The notes below the pieces were generated by a model, which searched no databases, was not told the DNA's origin, and worked only from the letters and a program-made list of their open reading frames with translations. Both the position numbers and the translations under genes were made by a program. Source: JAODBQ01 sp047602055 (GTDB lineage Bacteria > Actinomycetota > Acidimicrobiia > Acidimicrobiales > Ilumatobacteraceae). Taken from it: a DNA stretch of 64,000 bases. Positions within the stretch are counted from its first letter, which is position 1. Each line of letters begins with the position of its first letter. Positions 27,249 to 35,520 of the stretch are shown here, piece by piece. The stretch covers positions 1,860,001-1,924,000 of the forward strand of contig JASGIG010000001.1 of the NCBI GenBank assembly GCA_047602055.1, in the 5' to 3' direction.

Positions 27249-27719
27249 ATGACTGCGACCATCGACACCATCGATCGGGCGACCAGCAACGGCAAGCTGG
27301 CCGACATCATCGTGCGCACCAACGACCTCGAGTGGGCGCACTTCGGCGGCGGCATCGAGTTCAAGCTGCTGCGCGTCAGCCCGGAGAACGGGAGCTGGGC
27401 CGTGCTGTTCAACTGCCCGCCTGGCTCCTCGTTCGCCTCGCACCGCCACTTCGGCGCCGGCGAGTACCTCGTGATCTCCGGTGTCGTCGAGTTGCGCGGC
27501 GGCGAGCAGAACGGCGGCGTCACGGCTCGCGCCGGCGACTACGGCTACGAGGCCAACAGCGTCTACCACTACTCGACGGCGTTCCCGGTACAGACCGTCC
27601 TGTACTTCCAGAACTTCGGCCCGCTCGGCTTCCTCGACGAGAACGACAACGTCGTCGCCATGCTCGACTGGGAGGACGTCCTCAACATCTGGAACGCCGG
27701 CGGCGCCCCGCGCGACTGA
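27249..27719 (+). CDS. dke1: cupin dioxygenase resembling acetylacetone-cleaving enzyme Dke1
   Basis: A 156-residue single-domain cupin. From memory it matches the Fe(II) acetylacetone dioxygenase Dke1 closely across its length: LLRVSPENGSWAVLFNCPPG, then SSFASHRHFGAGEYLVISG, VELRGGEQNGG, YGYEANSVYHYSTAFPVQ and GPLGFLDENDNVVAMLDW. The two His of SHRH and the His of VYHY are the expected three-His metal site. Dke1 cleaves 2,4-pentanedione to acetate and methylglyoxal. ATG 27249 has AAAGGAA upstream. The divergent AcoR-like regulator and nearby acyl-CoA synthetases support a beta-diketone or related route; another cupin substrate remains possible. Confidence 0.8.
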   Translation: MTATIDTIDRATSNGKLADIIVRTNDLEWAHFGGGIEFKLLRVSPENGSWAVLFNCPPGSSFASHRHFGAGEYLVISGVVELRGGEQNGGVTARAGDYGYEANSVYHYSTAFPVQTVLYFQNFGPLGFLDENDNVVAMLDWEDVLNIWNAGGAPRD

Positions 27720-27845
27720 CACGTCGGGTCGTCGGCCCGAACGGGTAGATCCAGTCCGTCCCTCTCATCGTCGATGACGCGCCGTGCGTGAACCGCGTGG
27801 CCGTCTCGGTCGTCAGATCGAGCGATGCGAGATGGGAGGGGTGCC

Positions 27846-28274
27846 ATGCCTGCACTGCACGGGATCGACGTGTCCCACAACAACCTGTTCAACGGGGGTC
27901 CGATCGACTGGAACGCGGTGGCGACCACGAGCCCGGCGCTGACGTTCGTGATGGCCCGGATGAGCCACGGCGGGCGCGGCGACGACAACCTGCGCATCGA
28001 CCGCCAGGCGATCAACAACCGCGACGGGATGCGTGCCGCGTTCCCGAACACGGCGCGCGGCTACTACCACTTCCTCGGCACGTCGACGCCGCAGGTCCAG
28101 GCGCAGCACTTCCGCAGCGTCGTCGGTGACGACGCCAACCGCGACGGCGCCTTCGGCGATGCCACGACCGAGCGCGTCCGCCGCCTGCAGGTCGACTGTG
28201 GCCTCCCGGCGACCGGCGTCGTCGACGCGATCACCTGGTCGGCGCTCGCCGCGCCCGACCTCGTCCCCGCCTGA
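27846..28274 (+). CDS. truncated GH25 lysozyme-like domain joined to a peptidoglycan-binding domain
   Basis: A 142-residue protein. Residues 1 to about 95 match the first half of a glycoside hydrolase family 25 lysozyme: LHGIDVSHNN, IDWNAVA, LTFVMARMSHGG and RGYYHFLGTSTPQVQAQHF. Normally a DxE catalytic pair follows this point, but here the sequence passes directly into the end of a peptidoglycan-binding-1 domain (GDATTERVRRLQVDCGLPAT and GVVDAITWSALA). The catalytic Glu and about half of the barrel are missing, so hydrolysis is unlikely. ATG 27846 follows GGGAGGGG, and no signal peptide is visible. It looks like an in-frame deletion product. Confidence 0.7.
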   Translation: MPALHGIDVSHNNLFNGGPIDWNAVATTSPALTFVMARMSHGGRGDDNLRIDRQAINNRDGMRAAFPNTARGYYHFLGTSTPQVQAQHFRSVVGDDANRDGAFGDATTERVRRLQVDCGLPATGVVDAITWSALAAPDLVPA

Positions 28275-28278
28275 CGGG

Positions 28279-30054
28279 TTACTCGATGACGGCGACGACG
28301 TCGCCGGCGCCGACGGTCTGGCCGGCGGTGACCTTGATCTCCTTGACCTTGCCGGCCTTCTCGGCGGCGATCTGGTTCTCCATCTTCATCGCCTCCAGGA
28401 CGACGATCGCCTGACCGACCTCGACGTCCTGGCCGACCTCGACGAGCACCTTGACGATCGTGCCCTGCATCGGCACCTCGACGGCACCGCTGCCGCTGGC
28501 CGCCGCGCCGTGGCCGCCGGCCGCGGCCCGCTTCGGCTTCTTCGCGGCCGCACCGCCGCCGGCGACGGCGACGACCGGCGTGTCCGGCACCCACATCTTC
28601 ACGTCGAAGCGCTTGCCGTTGACCTCGACGGTGGTGGAACGCTCGACCAGCGGCGCGGCGTCGTCGCCCTCGGCCTTCGGGACGGGCTTGGCGGCGCCGA
28701 CGTCGCTGAGGTCGAGGCGCTCCTCGACCCACTTCGTCGAGTGCTCCATCGCCGCGAAGTCGGGGTGGCGCAGGATCGCCAGGTCGGCCGGGATCGTCGT
28801 GGCGACACCCTCGACGACCATCTCCTCGAGGGCTCGGATCGTGCGGGCGATTGCCGTGGGCCGATCCTTGCCCCACACGATCACCTTGCCGACGAGGTTG
28901 TCGTAGTACTGGCTGACGGTGTCGCCGCTCTCGTAGCCGCTGTCGAAGCGGACACCGAAGCCGTCGGGGGCGACGAGCTTGGTGATCTCGCCGGGCGACG
29001 GCAGGAACTTGCCGCCGGCCGGGTTCTCGGCGTTGATCCGGATCTCGATCGCCGCGCCGCGGCGCTGGGCGGCGACCTCGGTCTGGGTCATCGGCAGCGG
29101 CTCACCGCTGGCGACTCGGATCTGCCACTCGACGAGGTCGATGCCGGTGATCGCCTCGGTCACCGGGTGCTCGACCTGCAGGCGGGTGTTCATCTCCAGG
29201 AAGAAGAACTCGCCGTCCTGGTAGATGAACTCGACGGTGCCGGCGTTGTAGTAGCCGACGGCCTTGGCCGCCTTGATCGCCGCCTCGCCCATCGCATCCT
29301 CGATGCCGGGGCCGAGGGCGGCGGCGGGGGCCTCCTCGATCAGCTTCTGGTGGCGGCGCTGGGCCGAGCAGTCACGGGTGGAGACCCACACGACGTCGCC
29401 GTGCTGGTCGCCGACGATCTGCACCTCGACGTGGCGCGGCCACGTGAGGTAGCGCTCGACGTAGATCTCGTCGCGCCCGAAGAACGCCTTCGACTCGCGC
29501 TTGGCCGAGTCCATCGCGTCCTGGACCTCGGACGGTCCCTTGACCACCTTCATGCCGCGGCCGCCGCCGCCGAACGCGGCCTTGATCGCCACCGGCCAGC
29601 CGTGCTCCTCGCCGAACGCGAGGATCTCGTCGGCCGACTGGGTGAACTCGGTGGTGCCCGGCACGATCGGGGCGCCGCCGCGCAGGGCGGCCTTGCGCGA
29701 GCTGACCTTGTCGCCCATCTCGACGATCGCCGCCGGCGGCGGGCCGATGAACGCCACGCCGAGGTCGGTGATCGCCTGGGCGAAGTCGGCGTTCTCGCTG
29801 AAGAAGCCGTAGCCGGGGTGCACGCCGTCGGCGCCGCTGCGCTTGATCGCGTCGAGGATCGCCTCGGTGTTCAGGTAGCTCTCGGCGGCGGTCTGCCCGC
29901 CGAGCGCGTAGGCCTCGTCGGCGAGGCGGACATGCAGGGCGTTGCGATCCAGCTCGCTGTACACCGCGACCGTGGCGATGCCCATCTCTCGGGCGGCCCG
30001 GATGACGCGGACGGCGATCTCGCCACGGTTGGCAATCAGGATCTTCTGCAGCAC
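28279..30054 (-). CDS. acetyl/propionyl-CoA carboxylase alpha subunit (biotin carboxylase plus BCCP)
   Basis: A 591-residue biotin-dependent carboxylase subunit. The N-terminus VLQKILIANRGEIAVRVIRA starts the biotin carboxylase domain, followed by the ATP-grasp glycine loop AAFGGGGRGMK, the catalytic segment FLEMNTRLQVEHPVTEAITG and the C-terminal domain. After an Ala-Gly-rich linker comes the biotin carrier domain with the biotinyl Lys in EAMKMEN. Start GTG 30054 fits the family N-terminus; GTG 30078 would overlap birA. No beta subunit is in the window. Biotin ligase is encoded divergently 18 bp away, so enzyme and its modifier share a control region. Confidence 0.95.
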   Translation of the reverse strand: MLQKILIANRGEIAVRVIRAAREMGIATVAVYSELDRNALHVRLADEAYALGGQTAAESYLNTEAILDAIKRSGADGVHPGYGFFSENADFAQAITDLGVAFIGPPPAAIVEMGDKVSSRKAALRGGAPIVPGTTEFTQSADEILAFGEEHGWPVAIKAAFGGGGRGMKVVKGPSEVQDAMDSAKRESKAFFGRDEIYVERYLTWPRHVEVQIVGDQHGDVVWVSTRDCSAQRRHQKLIEEAPAAALGPGIEDAMGEAAIKAAKAVGYYNAGTVEFIYQDGEFFFLEMNTRLQVEHPVTEAITGIDLVEWQIRVASGEPLPMTQTEVAAQRRGAAIEIRINAENPAGGKFLPSPGEITKLVAPDGFGVRFDSGYESGDTVSQYYDNLVGKVIVWGKDRPTAIARTIRALEEMVVEGVATTIPADLAILRHPDFAAMEHSTKWVEERLDLSDVGAAKPVPKAEGDDAAPLVERSTTVEVNGKRFDVKMWVPDTPVVAVAGGGAAAKKPKRAAAGGHGAAASGSGAVEVPMQGTIVKVLVEVGQDVEVGQAIVVLEAMKMENQIAAEKAGKVKEIKVTAGQTVGAGDVVAVIE

Positions 30055-30072
30055 GGGTGCCAATGTTGGTGC

Positions 30073-30789
30073 ATGGACCCCTCCCGCGCCACAACCGACT
30101 CGGGACGGAGCTGGCCGCCGGGTTGGCACGTGCGTGTGGTCGAGGCGACCGGCAGCACGAACGTCGACCTCGCCGCGGATGCCGTCGGCGGGGCGCCCGA
30201 CCACAGCGTGCTGTGCACACGCCACCAGACGGCCGGGCGTGGGCGCCTCGACCGCCGCTGGGATGCCCCGCCGGGCTCGAACCTGCTCGTGTCGATCCTG
30301 TTCCGCGACGTGCCCGAGAACCCCCACGAGCTGACCTGGCGGGTGGCCCTCGCCGCGGCCTCGGCGTGCGACGAGCTGGCCGGGATCCGCCCGGCGCTGA
30401 AGTGGCCGAACGACCTGCTCGTCGACGGCCGCAAGCTTGCCGGGATCCTCGCCCAAGGTGGGGTCGGCTACGTGGTCGTCGGGATCGGGCTGAACGTGGG
30501 CTGGTCGCCCGAGGGCGCCGCCCGGCTCACCGAGCGCGGCGCCGACGTCGAGCCGCTCGACCTGCTGGCGGCGCTGCTCGCCGCGCTCGCCGCGCAACCG
30601 GCGGACATCTGGCCCGTGTACCGCGCCGCGCTGGCGACGCTCGGCGCCGAGGTGCGCGTCGAGCTACCCGGTGGCGAGGCCGTCTACGGCCGGGCCATCG
30701 ACGTCGCCCGCGACGGCCGCTTGCTGGTCTTGGACCAGTGCGGCGTCACGAAGCGCTTCGACGTCGGCGACGTGATCCATCTCCGTTGA
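30073..30789 (+). CDS. birA: biotin--[acetyl-CoA-carboxylase] ligase
   Basis: A 238-residue monofunctional biotin protein ligase that makes biotinyl-AMP and attaches biotin to BCCP. VEATGSTNVD, the nucleotide-binding GRGRLDRRW and ALKWPNDLLVDGRKLAGIL are diagnostic, and the small C-terminal SH3-like domain is present. The N-terminal DNA-binding domain of E. coli BirA is absent, so it is not a repressor. ATG 30073 lies 18 bp from the divergent carboxylase GTG; both transcripts probably have very short leaders. The frame stays open far upstream, but that is antisense to the carboxylase. Confidence 0.94.
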   Translation: MDPSRATTDSGRSWPPGWHVRVVEATGSTNVDLAADAVGGAPDHSVLCTRHQTAGRGRLDRRWDAPPGSNLLVSILFRDVPENPHELTWRVALAAASACDELAGIRPALKWPNDLLVDGRKLAGILAQGGVGYVVVGIGLNVGWSPEGAARLTERGADVEPLDLLAALLAALAAQPADIWPVYRAALATLGAEVRVELPGGEAVYGRAIDVARDGRLLVLDQCGVTKRFDVGDVIHLR

Positions 30790-30804
30790 ATGGTCGGCCG
30801 TTCT

Positions 30805-30832
30805 GAATGGTCGGCCGCTCGGCCGACCATTC
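30805..30832 (+). terminator. perfect 13-bp hairpin after birA
   Basis: GAATGGTCGGCCG and CGGCCGACCATTC pair perfectly with a 2-nt centre. A partial direct copy (TTGAATGGTCGGCCG) precedes it at 30786-30800, and GGCCGGCCTTCGGCCGAC follows. This is a likely terminator of birA. The rest of 30833-31000 has no supported gene. Confidence 0.6.
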
Positions 30833-31000
30833 CGGCGGGCTCCCTGTCTGATGGCCGGCCTTCGGCCGACCTGTCCGGCGGCTCCCTGCGGTCGCGCCGC
30901 CGGGTGTGCCCGGTTGCTCGGCTCGCACGGGCCGAGGCGGCATCGCCGCGCACCATGCCGCTCGCGCGCTGGTTGACGGCCGGCGGCGGGGGCGGCGCCC

Positions 31001-31006
31001 TAGCCT
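31001..31006 (+). promoter_or_regulatory. TAGCCT -10 box of the LCP gene
   Basis: TAGCCT ends 8 nt before GTG 31015, as expected for a leaderless transcript. The same hexamer occurs before 39178, 44530 and 50870. Confidence 0.5.
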
Positions 31007-31014
31007 GACGGGTC

Positions 31015-32034
31015 GTGTACGACGTCCGGTTGCGGCGGGCTCCGGCGCGCCGGCGGCGGCGTCCGCGTGTCTTCTCCTTGCTGGTGACGCTGGCGATCGT
31101 CGCCGTCGCCGGCTCGGTCGGGTTGGTCGTCGCCGCCCACCGCACGGTCGGCACGATCAGCCGCGTCGAGTCGGTCACCCCCGTCCTCAGCCCGGCGAAC
31201 CCGATCGTCGAGAACTACCTCCTCGTCGGGTCCGACAGCCGGGCCAACGTCGACCCGGACTCGCCCGACGCCGGTGGGATCGGCAACGCCGGCGACGTCA
31301 GCGGCAGCCGCAGCGACACGATCATGATCCTGCGCCTGGACAGGTCGAACGACACGGCGTCGATCCTGTCGATCCCGCGCGATCTCTGGATCGCCGCCGA
31401 CAAGTCCCGGATCAACGCAGCGTTCAACAAGGGCCCGGCCAACCTCGTCGAGACGATCACGACGGCCGACGAGCTGCGGATCCCGATCCATCACTACGTC
31501 GAGGTCGACTTCAGCGGGTTCAAGGAGCTCGTCGACGCGCTCGGCGGGGTGCAGGTGTGCTTCGAGTACCCGACCCGCGACGCCAACACGGGCCTCGACA
31601 TCACCGAGCCCGGCTGTCCGACGCTCAGCGGCGTCGACGCGCTCAAGTACGCCCGCAGCCGTCACTACGAGCAGTTCATCGACGGCGAATGGCAGGAGGA
31701 CCCGACCTCCGACCTCGGGCGCACGAAGCGCCAGCGCGACTTCGTCAACCGCTCGATCCAGGCCGCGCTGGCCAAGATCAAGGCCGACCCGTTCGCCAGC
31801 GGTCGGCTGATCGAGGCGATCGGCACGTCGATCAACGTCGACAGCGCACTCGACCCGCTCGCCGCCGTCGACAAGCTGCGCTCGGCCGTCGGCGGCGGGG
31901 TCGTCACCTACAGCCTTCCCGTCGTCGGCAAGACGATCAGCGGCAACGCGGTCCTCCTTCCCGGCGACGGTGCCGATGCCGTCCTCGACTACTTCCGCGG
32001 CGTCACCGACACCCCTCCGCCCGCCTCCAGCTGA
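31015..32034 (+). CDS. LytR-CpsA-Psr (LCP) family glycopolymer ligase
   Basis: A 339-residue membrane-anchored LCP protein, the family that transfers undecaprenyl-linked glycopolymers to peptidoglycan. An Arg-rich cytoplasmic start is followed by one helix (SLLVTLAIVAVAGSVGLVVA). The extracellular domain shows NYLLVGSDSR, SRSDTIMILRLDR, SILSIPRDLWI, KSRINAAFNKG, the HYVEVDFSGFKELVDALGGV core, GVDALKYARSRHYEQ and RTKRQRDFVNR, including the Asp and Arg residues that bind pyrophosphate. It stands at the head of the rhamnose and glycosyltransferase genes, so it may attach the polysaccharide made by them. Confidence 0.93.
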   Translation: MYDVRLRRAPARRRRRPRVFSLLVTLAIVAVAGSVGLVVAAHRTVGTISRVESVTPVLSPANPIVENYLLVGSDSRANVDPDSPDAGGIGNAGDVSGSRSDTIMILRLDRSNDTASILSIPRDLWIAADKSRINAAFNKGPANLVETITTADELRIPIHHYVEVDFSGFKELVDALGGVQVCFEYPTRDANTGLDITEPGCPTLSGVDALKYARSRHYEQFIDGEWQEDPTSDLGRTKRQRDFVNRSIQAALAKIKADPFASGRLIEAIGTSINVDSALDPLAAVDKLRSAVGGGVVTYSLPVVGKTISGNAVLLPGDGADAVLDYFRGVTDTPPPASS

Positions 32035-32043
32035 GCCCCGCCA

Positions 32044-32049
32044 TACTGT
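32044..32049 (+). promoter_or_regulatory. TACTGT -10-like box before rfbC
   Basis: TACTGT ends 6 nt before GTG 32056 in the 21-bp gap after the LCP gene. It may add a leaderless start inside the operon. Confidence 0.35.
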
Positions 32050-32055
32050 TGCGCC

Positions 32056-32616
32056 GTGCCCGAGATCGTGGAGAGCGACGTCATCGCCGGCGTCTACCAG
32101 GTGACGCCGACGCTGCACGGTGACGAGCGTGGCCTGTTCATCGAGACCTATCGACGCGAGTGGTTCCCCGGCGGCCGGGAGATGGTCCAGGGCAACCGGG
32201 GCAACCGCCGCCAGGGCTCGGTGGTCGGGTTGCACTACCACCTCCACCAGGCGGACTACTGGTACGTCCCGGTCGGCACGGCGCGGGTCGTGCTGCACGA
32301 CCTGCGCGAGGGCGGGCCCACCGACGGGGCGACGGTGGCGTTCGACCTGTCCGGCGAGAACCACTGCGGCGTGTTCATCCCGCCGGGCGTCGCCCACGGC
32401 TTCGCTGCGCTGACCGACATGGTCATCACCTACCTCGTCGACGGCTACTACAACCCTGCCGACGAGCTGGGCCTGGCGTGGAACGACCCGGCGGTCACCG
32501 CCGACTGGGGCGTCACCGAGCCGATCCTGTCGGCGCGCGACCAGGCCAACCCCGGCCGTGACGCGCTGCCCGTGGGGCGACGGCCGTACTGGCCGATGCG
32601 GACCTACACGGCCTGA
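32056..32616 (+). CDS. rfbC: dTDP-4-dehydrorhamnose 3,5-epimerase family protein
   Basis: A 186-residue RmlC-like cupin that epimerises dTDP-4-keto-6-deoxyglucose at C3 and C5. HGDERGLFIETYRREWFP, then GLHYHLHQADYWYVPVG, VFIPPGVAHGFAAL and YLVDGYYNPADELGLAWNDP are visible. The first His of GLHYH is the expected base; the usual Arg before GLHY is Val here. The C-terminus is short. It lies 21 bp after the LCP gene and is followed by rfbB and rfbD, so the dTDP-L-rhamnose pathway is present except for the RfbA step. Confidence 0.88.
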   Translation: MPEIVESDVIAGVYQVTPTLHGDERGLFIETYRREWFPGGREMVQGNRGNRRQGSVVGLHYHLHQADYWYVPVGTARVVLHDLREGGPTDGATVAFDLSGENHCGVFIPPGVAHGFAALTDMVITYLVDGYYNPADELGLAWNDPAVTADWGVTEPILSARDQANPGRDALPVGRRPYWPMRTYTA

Positions 32617-32629
32617 AAGGCATCACCGA

Positions 32630-33592
32630 ATGAAGCTGTTCGTCACCGGCGCTGCCGGGTTCATCGGCTCGAACTACGTGCGCTGGCTGCTGGCCAACAC
32701 CGACCACGAGGCGACGATCTTCGACGCCCTCACCTACGCCGGCAACCTCGCCTCGATCCGCGACGTGATGGACGACCGCCGCGTCGAGTTCGTCCACGCC
32801 GACATCTGCGACCAGGACGCCGTGCTCAAGGCGATGGACGGCCACGACGCCGTCGTCCACTTCGCCGCCGAGTCGCACGTCGACCGCTCGATCGTCGACC
32901 CCTACGCGTTCGTGCGCACCAACTGTTTCGGCACCAACGTGCTGTGCGACGTCGCCCGCCAGGTCGGCGTGGGCCGCTTCGTGCACATCTCCACCGACGA
33001 GGTCTACGGCTCGATCGAGGACGGCAGCTTCGCCGAGACCGACAAGCTCACGCCGCGCTCGCCGTACTCGGCGGCCAAGGCCGGCTCCGACCTGATCGCC
33101 CTGTCGTACGTGACGACGTACGGCCTGCCGGTCGTGGTCACCCGCTGCTCGAACAACTTCGGGCCGTACCAGTTCCCGGAGAAGGTCATCCCGCTGTTCA
33201 CCACGAACCTGCTCGACGGGGCGAAGGTGCCGTTGTACGGCGACGGCGGCAACGTGCGCGACTGGATCCACGTCGAGGACCACAACCGTGCCGTGCAGCT
33301 CGTGCTGGAGGCGGGGACCGTCGGCGAGGTCTACAACATCGGCGCACACAACGAGATCACCAACCGTGAGCTGACGTACCGGCTGCTGGAGCTGTGCGGG
33401 CGCGACGAGTCGTTCGTCCAGCCCGTCGCCGACCGGCTCGGCCACGACCGGCGCTACTCGGTGCACATCGACAAGATCAGCGAGCTGGGCTGGAAGCTGG
33501 AGCGGTCGTTCGACGACTCCCTCGCCGAGACGGTGCAGTGGTACCGCGACAACCGCTGGTGGTGGGAGCCGCTGAAGCACGGGACTGCGTAG
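32630..33592 (+). CDS. rfbB: dTDP-glucose 4,6-dehydratase
   Basis: A 320-residue extended SDR. GAAGFIGSNYVRWLL binds NAD, followed by FAAESHVDRSI, the catalytic STDEVYGSIEDG with the Asp-Glu pair, YSAAKAGSDL (YxxxK), RCSNNFGPYQFPEKVIPLF and GDGGNVRDWIHVEDH. All residues of RmlB-type dehydratases are present. ATG 32630 has GAAAGG upstream, 13 bp after rfbC. It converts dTDP-glucose to dTDP-4-keto-6-deoxyglucose, feeding RfbC and RfbD. Confidence 0.95.
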   Translation: MKLFVTGAAGFIGSNYVRWLLANTDHEATIFDALTYAGNLASIRDVMDDRRVEFVHADICDQDAVLKAMDGHDAVVHFAAESHVDRSIVDPYAFVRTNCFGTNVLCDVARQVGVGRFVHISTDEVYGSIEDGSFAETDKLTPRSPYSAAKAGSDLIALSYVTTYGLPVVVTRCSNNFGPYQFPEKVIPLFTTNLLDGAKVPLYGDGGNVRDWIHVEDHNRAVQLVLEAGTVGEVYNIGAHNEITNRELTYRLLELCGRDESFVQPVADRLGHDRRYSVHIDKISELGWKLERSFDDSLAETVQWYRDNRWWWEPLKHGTA

Positions 33593-34449
33593 TGCGGGTC
33601 CTGATCACCGGCGCCGGCGGCCAGCTCGGCGCCGAGCTGACCCGGGTGTGCACGGTGGCCGGCGACGAGGTGGCGGCGTGCACCCACGCCGACGTGGACA
33701 TCGCGTCTCGGGATGCGGTGCTCGGGGCGATCACGTCCGTGCAGCCCGACGTGGTGTTCCACTGCGGGGCGTGGACGGCGGTCGACGCCTGCGAGTCCGA
33801 CGTCGACCGTGCCTTGCTGCTCAACGGTCTCGCCGTGCGCTGGGTCGCCGAAGCCTGCCAGCGGACAGGCGCGCACCTCGTCCACGTCAGCACCGACTAC
33901 GTCTTCGACGGCACGCTCGCCCGGCCGTACGTCGAGTGGGACGAGCCGAACCCGCAGTCGGCGTACGGCCGCTCGAAGCTGCTCGGTGAGCGCGAGGCGC
34001 TGGCCCTCGGGCCGTCGGCCGCCGTGGTGCGCACCGCGTGGGTGTGCGGCGCCCACGGGGCGAACATGGTCAAGACGGTCATGCGCCTGGCGGCGTCGCA
34101 GCCGGCGCTGTCGTTCGTCGACGACCAGCGCGGCTGCCCGACGTTCACCGCCGACCTCGCCCCGCTGCTGCGGCGCATCGCCCTCGATCGGCGCAGCGGG
34201 ATCGTCCACGCCACCAACCAGGGCCCGACGACGTGGTTCGGCTTCGCCCAGGCCGTCGTCGCGGCGATGGGCAGGGAACCGGCGATGGTCTCGCCGACCA
34301 CGACGGCGGAGCTGCAGCCGCCCCGCCCGGCACCGCGCCCGGCCAACAGCGTGCTCGACAACGCCGTCCTGCGCGCCGGCGGCGTGCCGCTGCTGCGCGA
34401 CTGGCACGAGCCGCTCGCCGAGCTGGTCGCCGCCCTGTCCGATTCCTGA
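33592..34449 (+). CDS. rfbD: dTDP-4-dehydrorhamnose reductase
   Basis: A 285-residue RmlD-family reductase, the last step of dTDP-L-rhamnose synthesis. LITGAGGQLGAEL is the NAD(P)H motif, then DVVFHCGAWTAVDACESD, VSTDYVFDGTLARPYVE, YGRSKLLGE (YxxxK), RTAWVCGAHGANMVKTV and FVDDQRGCPTFTADLAPLL. GTG 33592 overlaps the rfbB stop by 1 nt. Its product should be used by one of the rhamnosyltransferases among the nearby glycosyltransferases. Confidence 0.95.
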   Translation: MRVLITGAGGQLGAELTRVCTVAGDEVAACTHADVDIASRDAVLGAITSVQPDVVFHCGAWTAVDACESDVDRALLLNGLAVRWVAEACQRTGAHLVHVSTDYVFDGTLARPYVEWDEPNPQSAYGRSKLLGEREALALGPSAAVVRTAWVCGAHGANMVKTVMRLAASQPALSFVDDQRGCPTFTADLAPLLRRIALDRRSGIVHATNQGPTTWFGFAQAVVAAMGREPAMVSPTTTAELQPPRPAPRPANSVLDNAVLRAGGVPLLRDWHEPLAELVAALSDS

Positions 34450-34466
34450 CGCCTGATCGCGCCCCG

Positions 34467-34472
34467 TATCGT
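34467..34472 (+). promoter_or_regulatory. TATCGT -10-like box before the FAH-family gene
   Basis: TATCGT ends 7 nt before ATG 34480, consistent with leaderless transcription starting a new unit after rfbD. Confidence 0.4.
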
Positions 34473-34479
34473 CGGCGGC

Positions 34480-35325
34480 ATGCGGTTGGCCAACTACGAG
34501 GGGCGGGCGACGATCGTCGTCGACGGCCGGGCGATCGACGTCGAGCGGGCCAGCGCCGGGGTGCTCGGCAGCGACCCGATGCTGCTGTGCCATCTCGGCA
34601 ACCATGGGGCGCTGCGCGACCTGCTCGACCGTGTCCACCCGGAGGACTGGCCCGAGCTCGACGAGTCGCGGCTCGGCCCGCCGGTGCCGCGGCCCGGCAA
34701 GGGGCTCGGCGTGGCGCTCAACTACCGCAAGCACGCCGCCGAGACCGGTCGGCCGGCACCCGACGAGCCGGCGCTGTTCGGCAAGACCGACAACTGCGTG
34801 TGCGGCCCGTTCGACCCGATCGTCGTCCCCGACGGGCGGTTGGCGGTCGACTACGAGGCCGAGCTGGTGATCGTCTTCGGGCGGACGTGCAAGGCGGCGA
34901 GCGCGGCCGAGGCGTGGACGCACCTCGCCGGTGTCACCGTCGGCCAGGACGTCAGCGACCGCGAGGAGCAGCGCCGCCCGCCGGTCAGCCAGTTCACGAT
35001 CGCCAAGAGCTACGACACGTTCGGCCCGATCGGCCCGTACCTCGTCACCCCCGACGAGCTGGCCGATCCCGACGCCCTGCTGATCGAGTGCGTCGTCAGC
35101 GGCGAGACGCTGCAGTCCTCGAACACGAGCGACCTGATCTTCGGCGTGCCGGCGCTGGTCGAGTGGCTCAGCCGGTACATGACGTTCCAGCCCGGCGACC
35201 TGGTGTGGACGGGCACGCCCGAGGGCGTCGGCGCGGCGCGCACCCCGCCCCGGTTCCTACACCCCGGCGACGTCGTCGAGACCACGATCACCGGCATTGG
35301 AACCATGCGAAATCGTGTGGTCTAG
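34480..35325 (+). CDS. fumarylacetoacetate hydrolase (FAH) family protein
   Basis: A 281-residue FAH-fold enzyme. ALNYRKHAAETGRPAPDEPA, FGKTDNCVCGPFDPI, the metal ligand segment DYEAELVIVFGRTCK, TVGQDVSDREEQ and DLVWTGTPEGVGAARTPPRF are visible. Family members are acylpyruvases, hydratases or decarboxylases acting on beta-keto or 2-keto acids with Mg2+ or Mn2+. It interrupts the polysaccharide genes without an obvious link to them; its role is more likely in organic-acid metabolism. Confidence 0.9.
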   Translation: MRLANYEGRATIVVDGRAIDVERASAGVLGSDPMLLCHLGNHGALRDLLDRVHPEDWPELDESRLGPPVPRPGKGLGVALNYRKHAAETGRPAPDEPALFGKTDNCVCGPFDPIVVPDGRLAVDYEAELVIVFGRTCKAASAAEAWTHLAGVTVGQDVSDREEQRRPPVSQFTIAKSYDTFGPIGPYLVTPDELADPDALLIECVVSGETLQSSNTSDLIFGVPALVEWLSRYMTFQPGDLVWTGTPEGVGAARTPPRFLHPGDVVETTITGIGTMRNRVV

Positions 35326-35469
35326 GAGCGCCGCGAACGCTTGCGCGTGTGGGGGTGATGCGGAGGGGGCGCTCCGCGATCCCCCTTCGCCGTGCGCCGA
35401 CTCGCGGTGCGTGAGGCGCACTGCAAGTCGGGTGCGGCCGGAGGCCGCTCCTCGAAGCTCGACCGAGAC

Positions 35470-35486
35470 GAGCGAGCGCAGCGAGC
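35470..35486 (+). repeat. 17-bp repeat GAGCGAGCGCAGCGAGC, copy 1
   Basis: The same 17 bp recur at 37774-37790, and a 15-bp core at 37840-37854. All copies are intergenic beside glycosyltransferase genes. The rest of the 195-bp gap 35326-35520 is GC-rich with GGAGGGGGCG/CTCCGCG palindromic stretches and no supported gene. Confidence 0.6.
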
Positions 35487-35520
35487 GAATCGAGCGTCGA
35501 AACGGGCATGATCATGCGTC

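Noticed and set aside
28033..30072. Very long plus-strand frame opposite the carboxylase (continuing into birA)
   Set aside because: The carboxylase on the other strand has complete domain motifs. The upstream part of the frame is Leu/Asp/Arg/Val-rich shadow sequence; only the part from 30073 is BirA.
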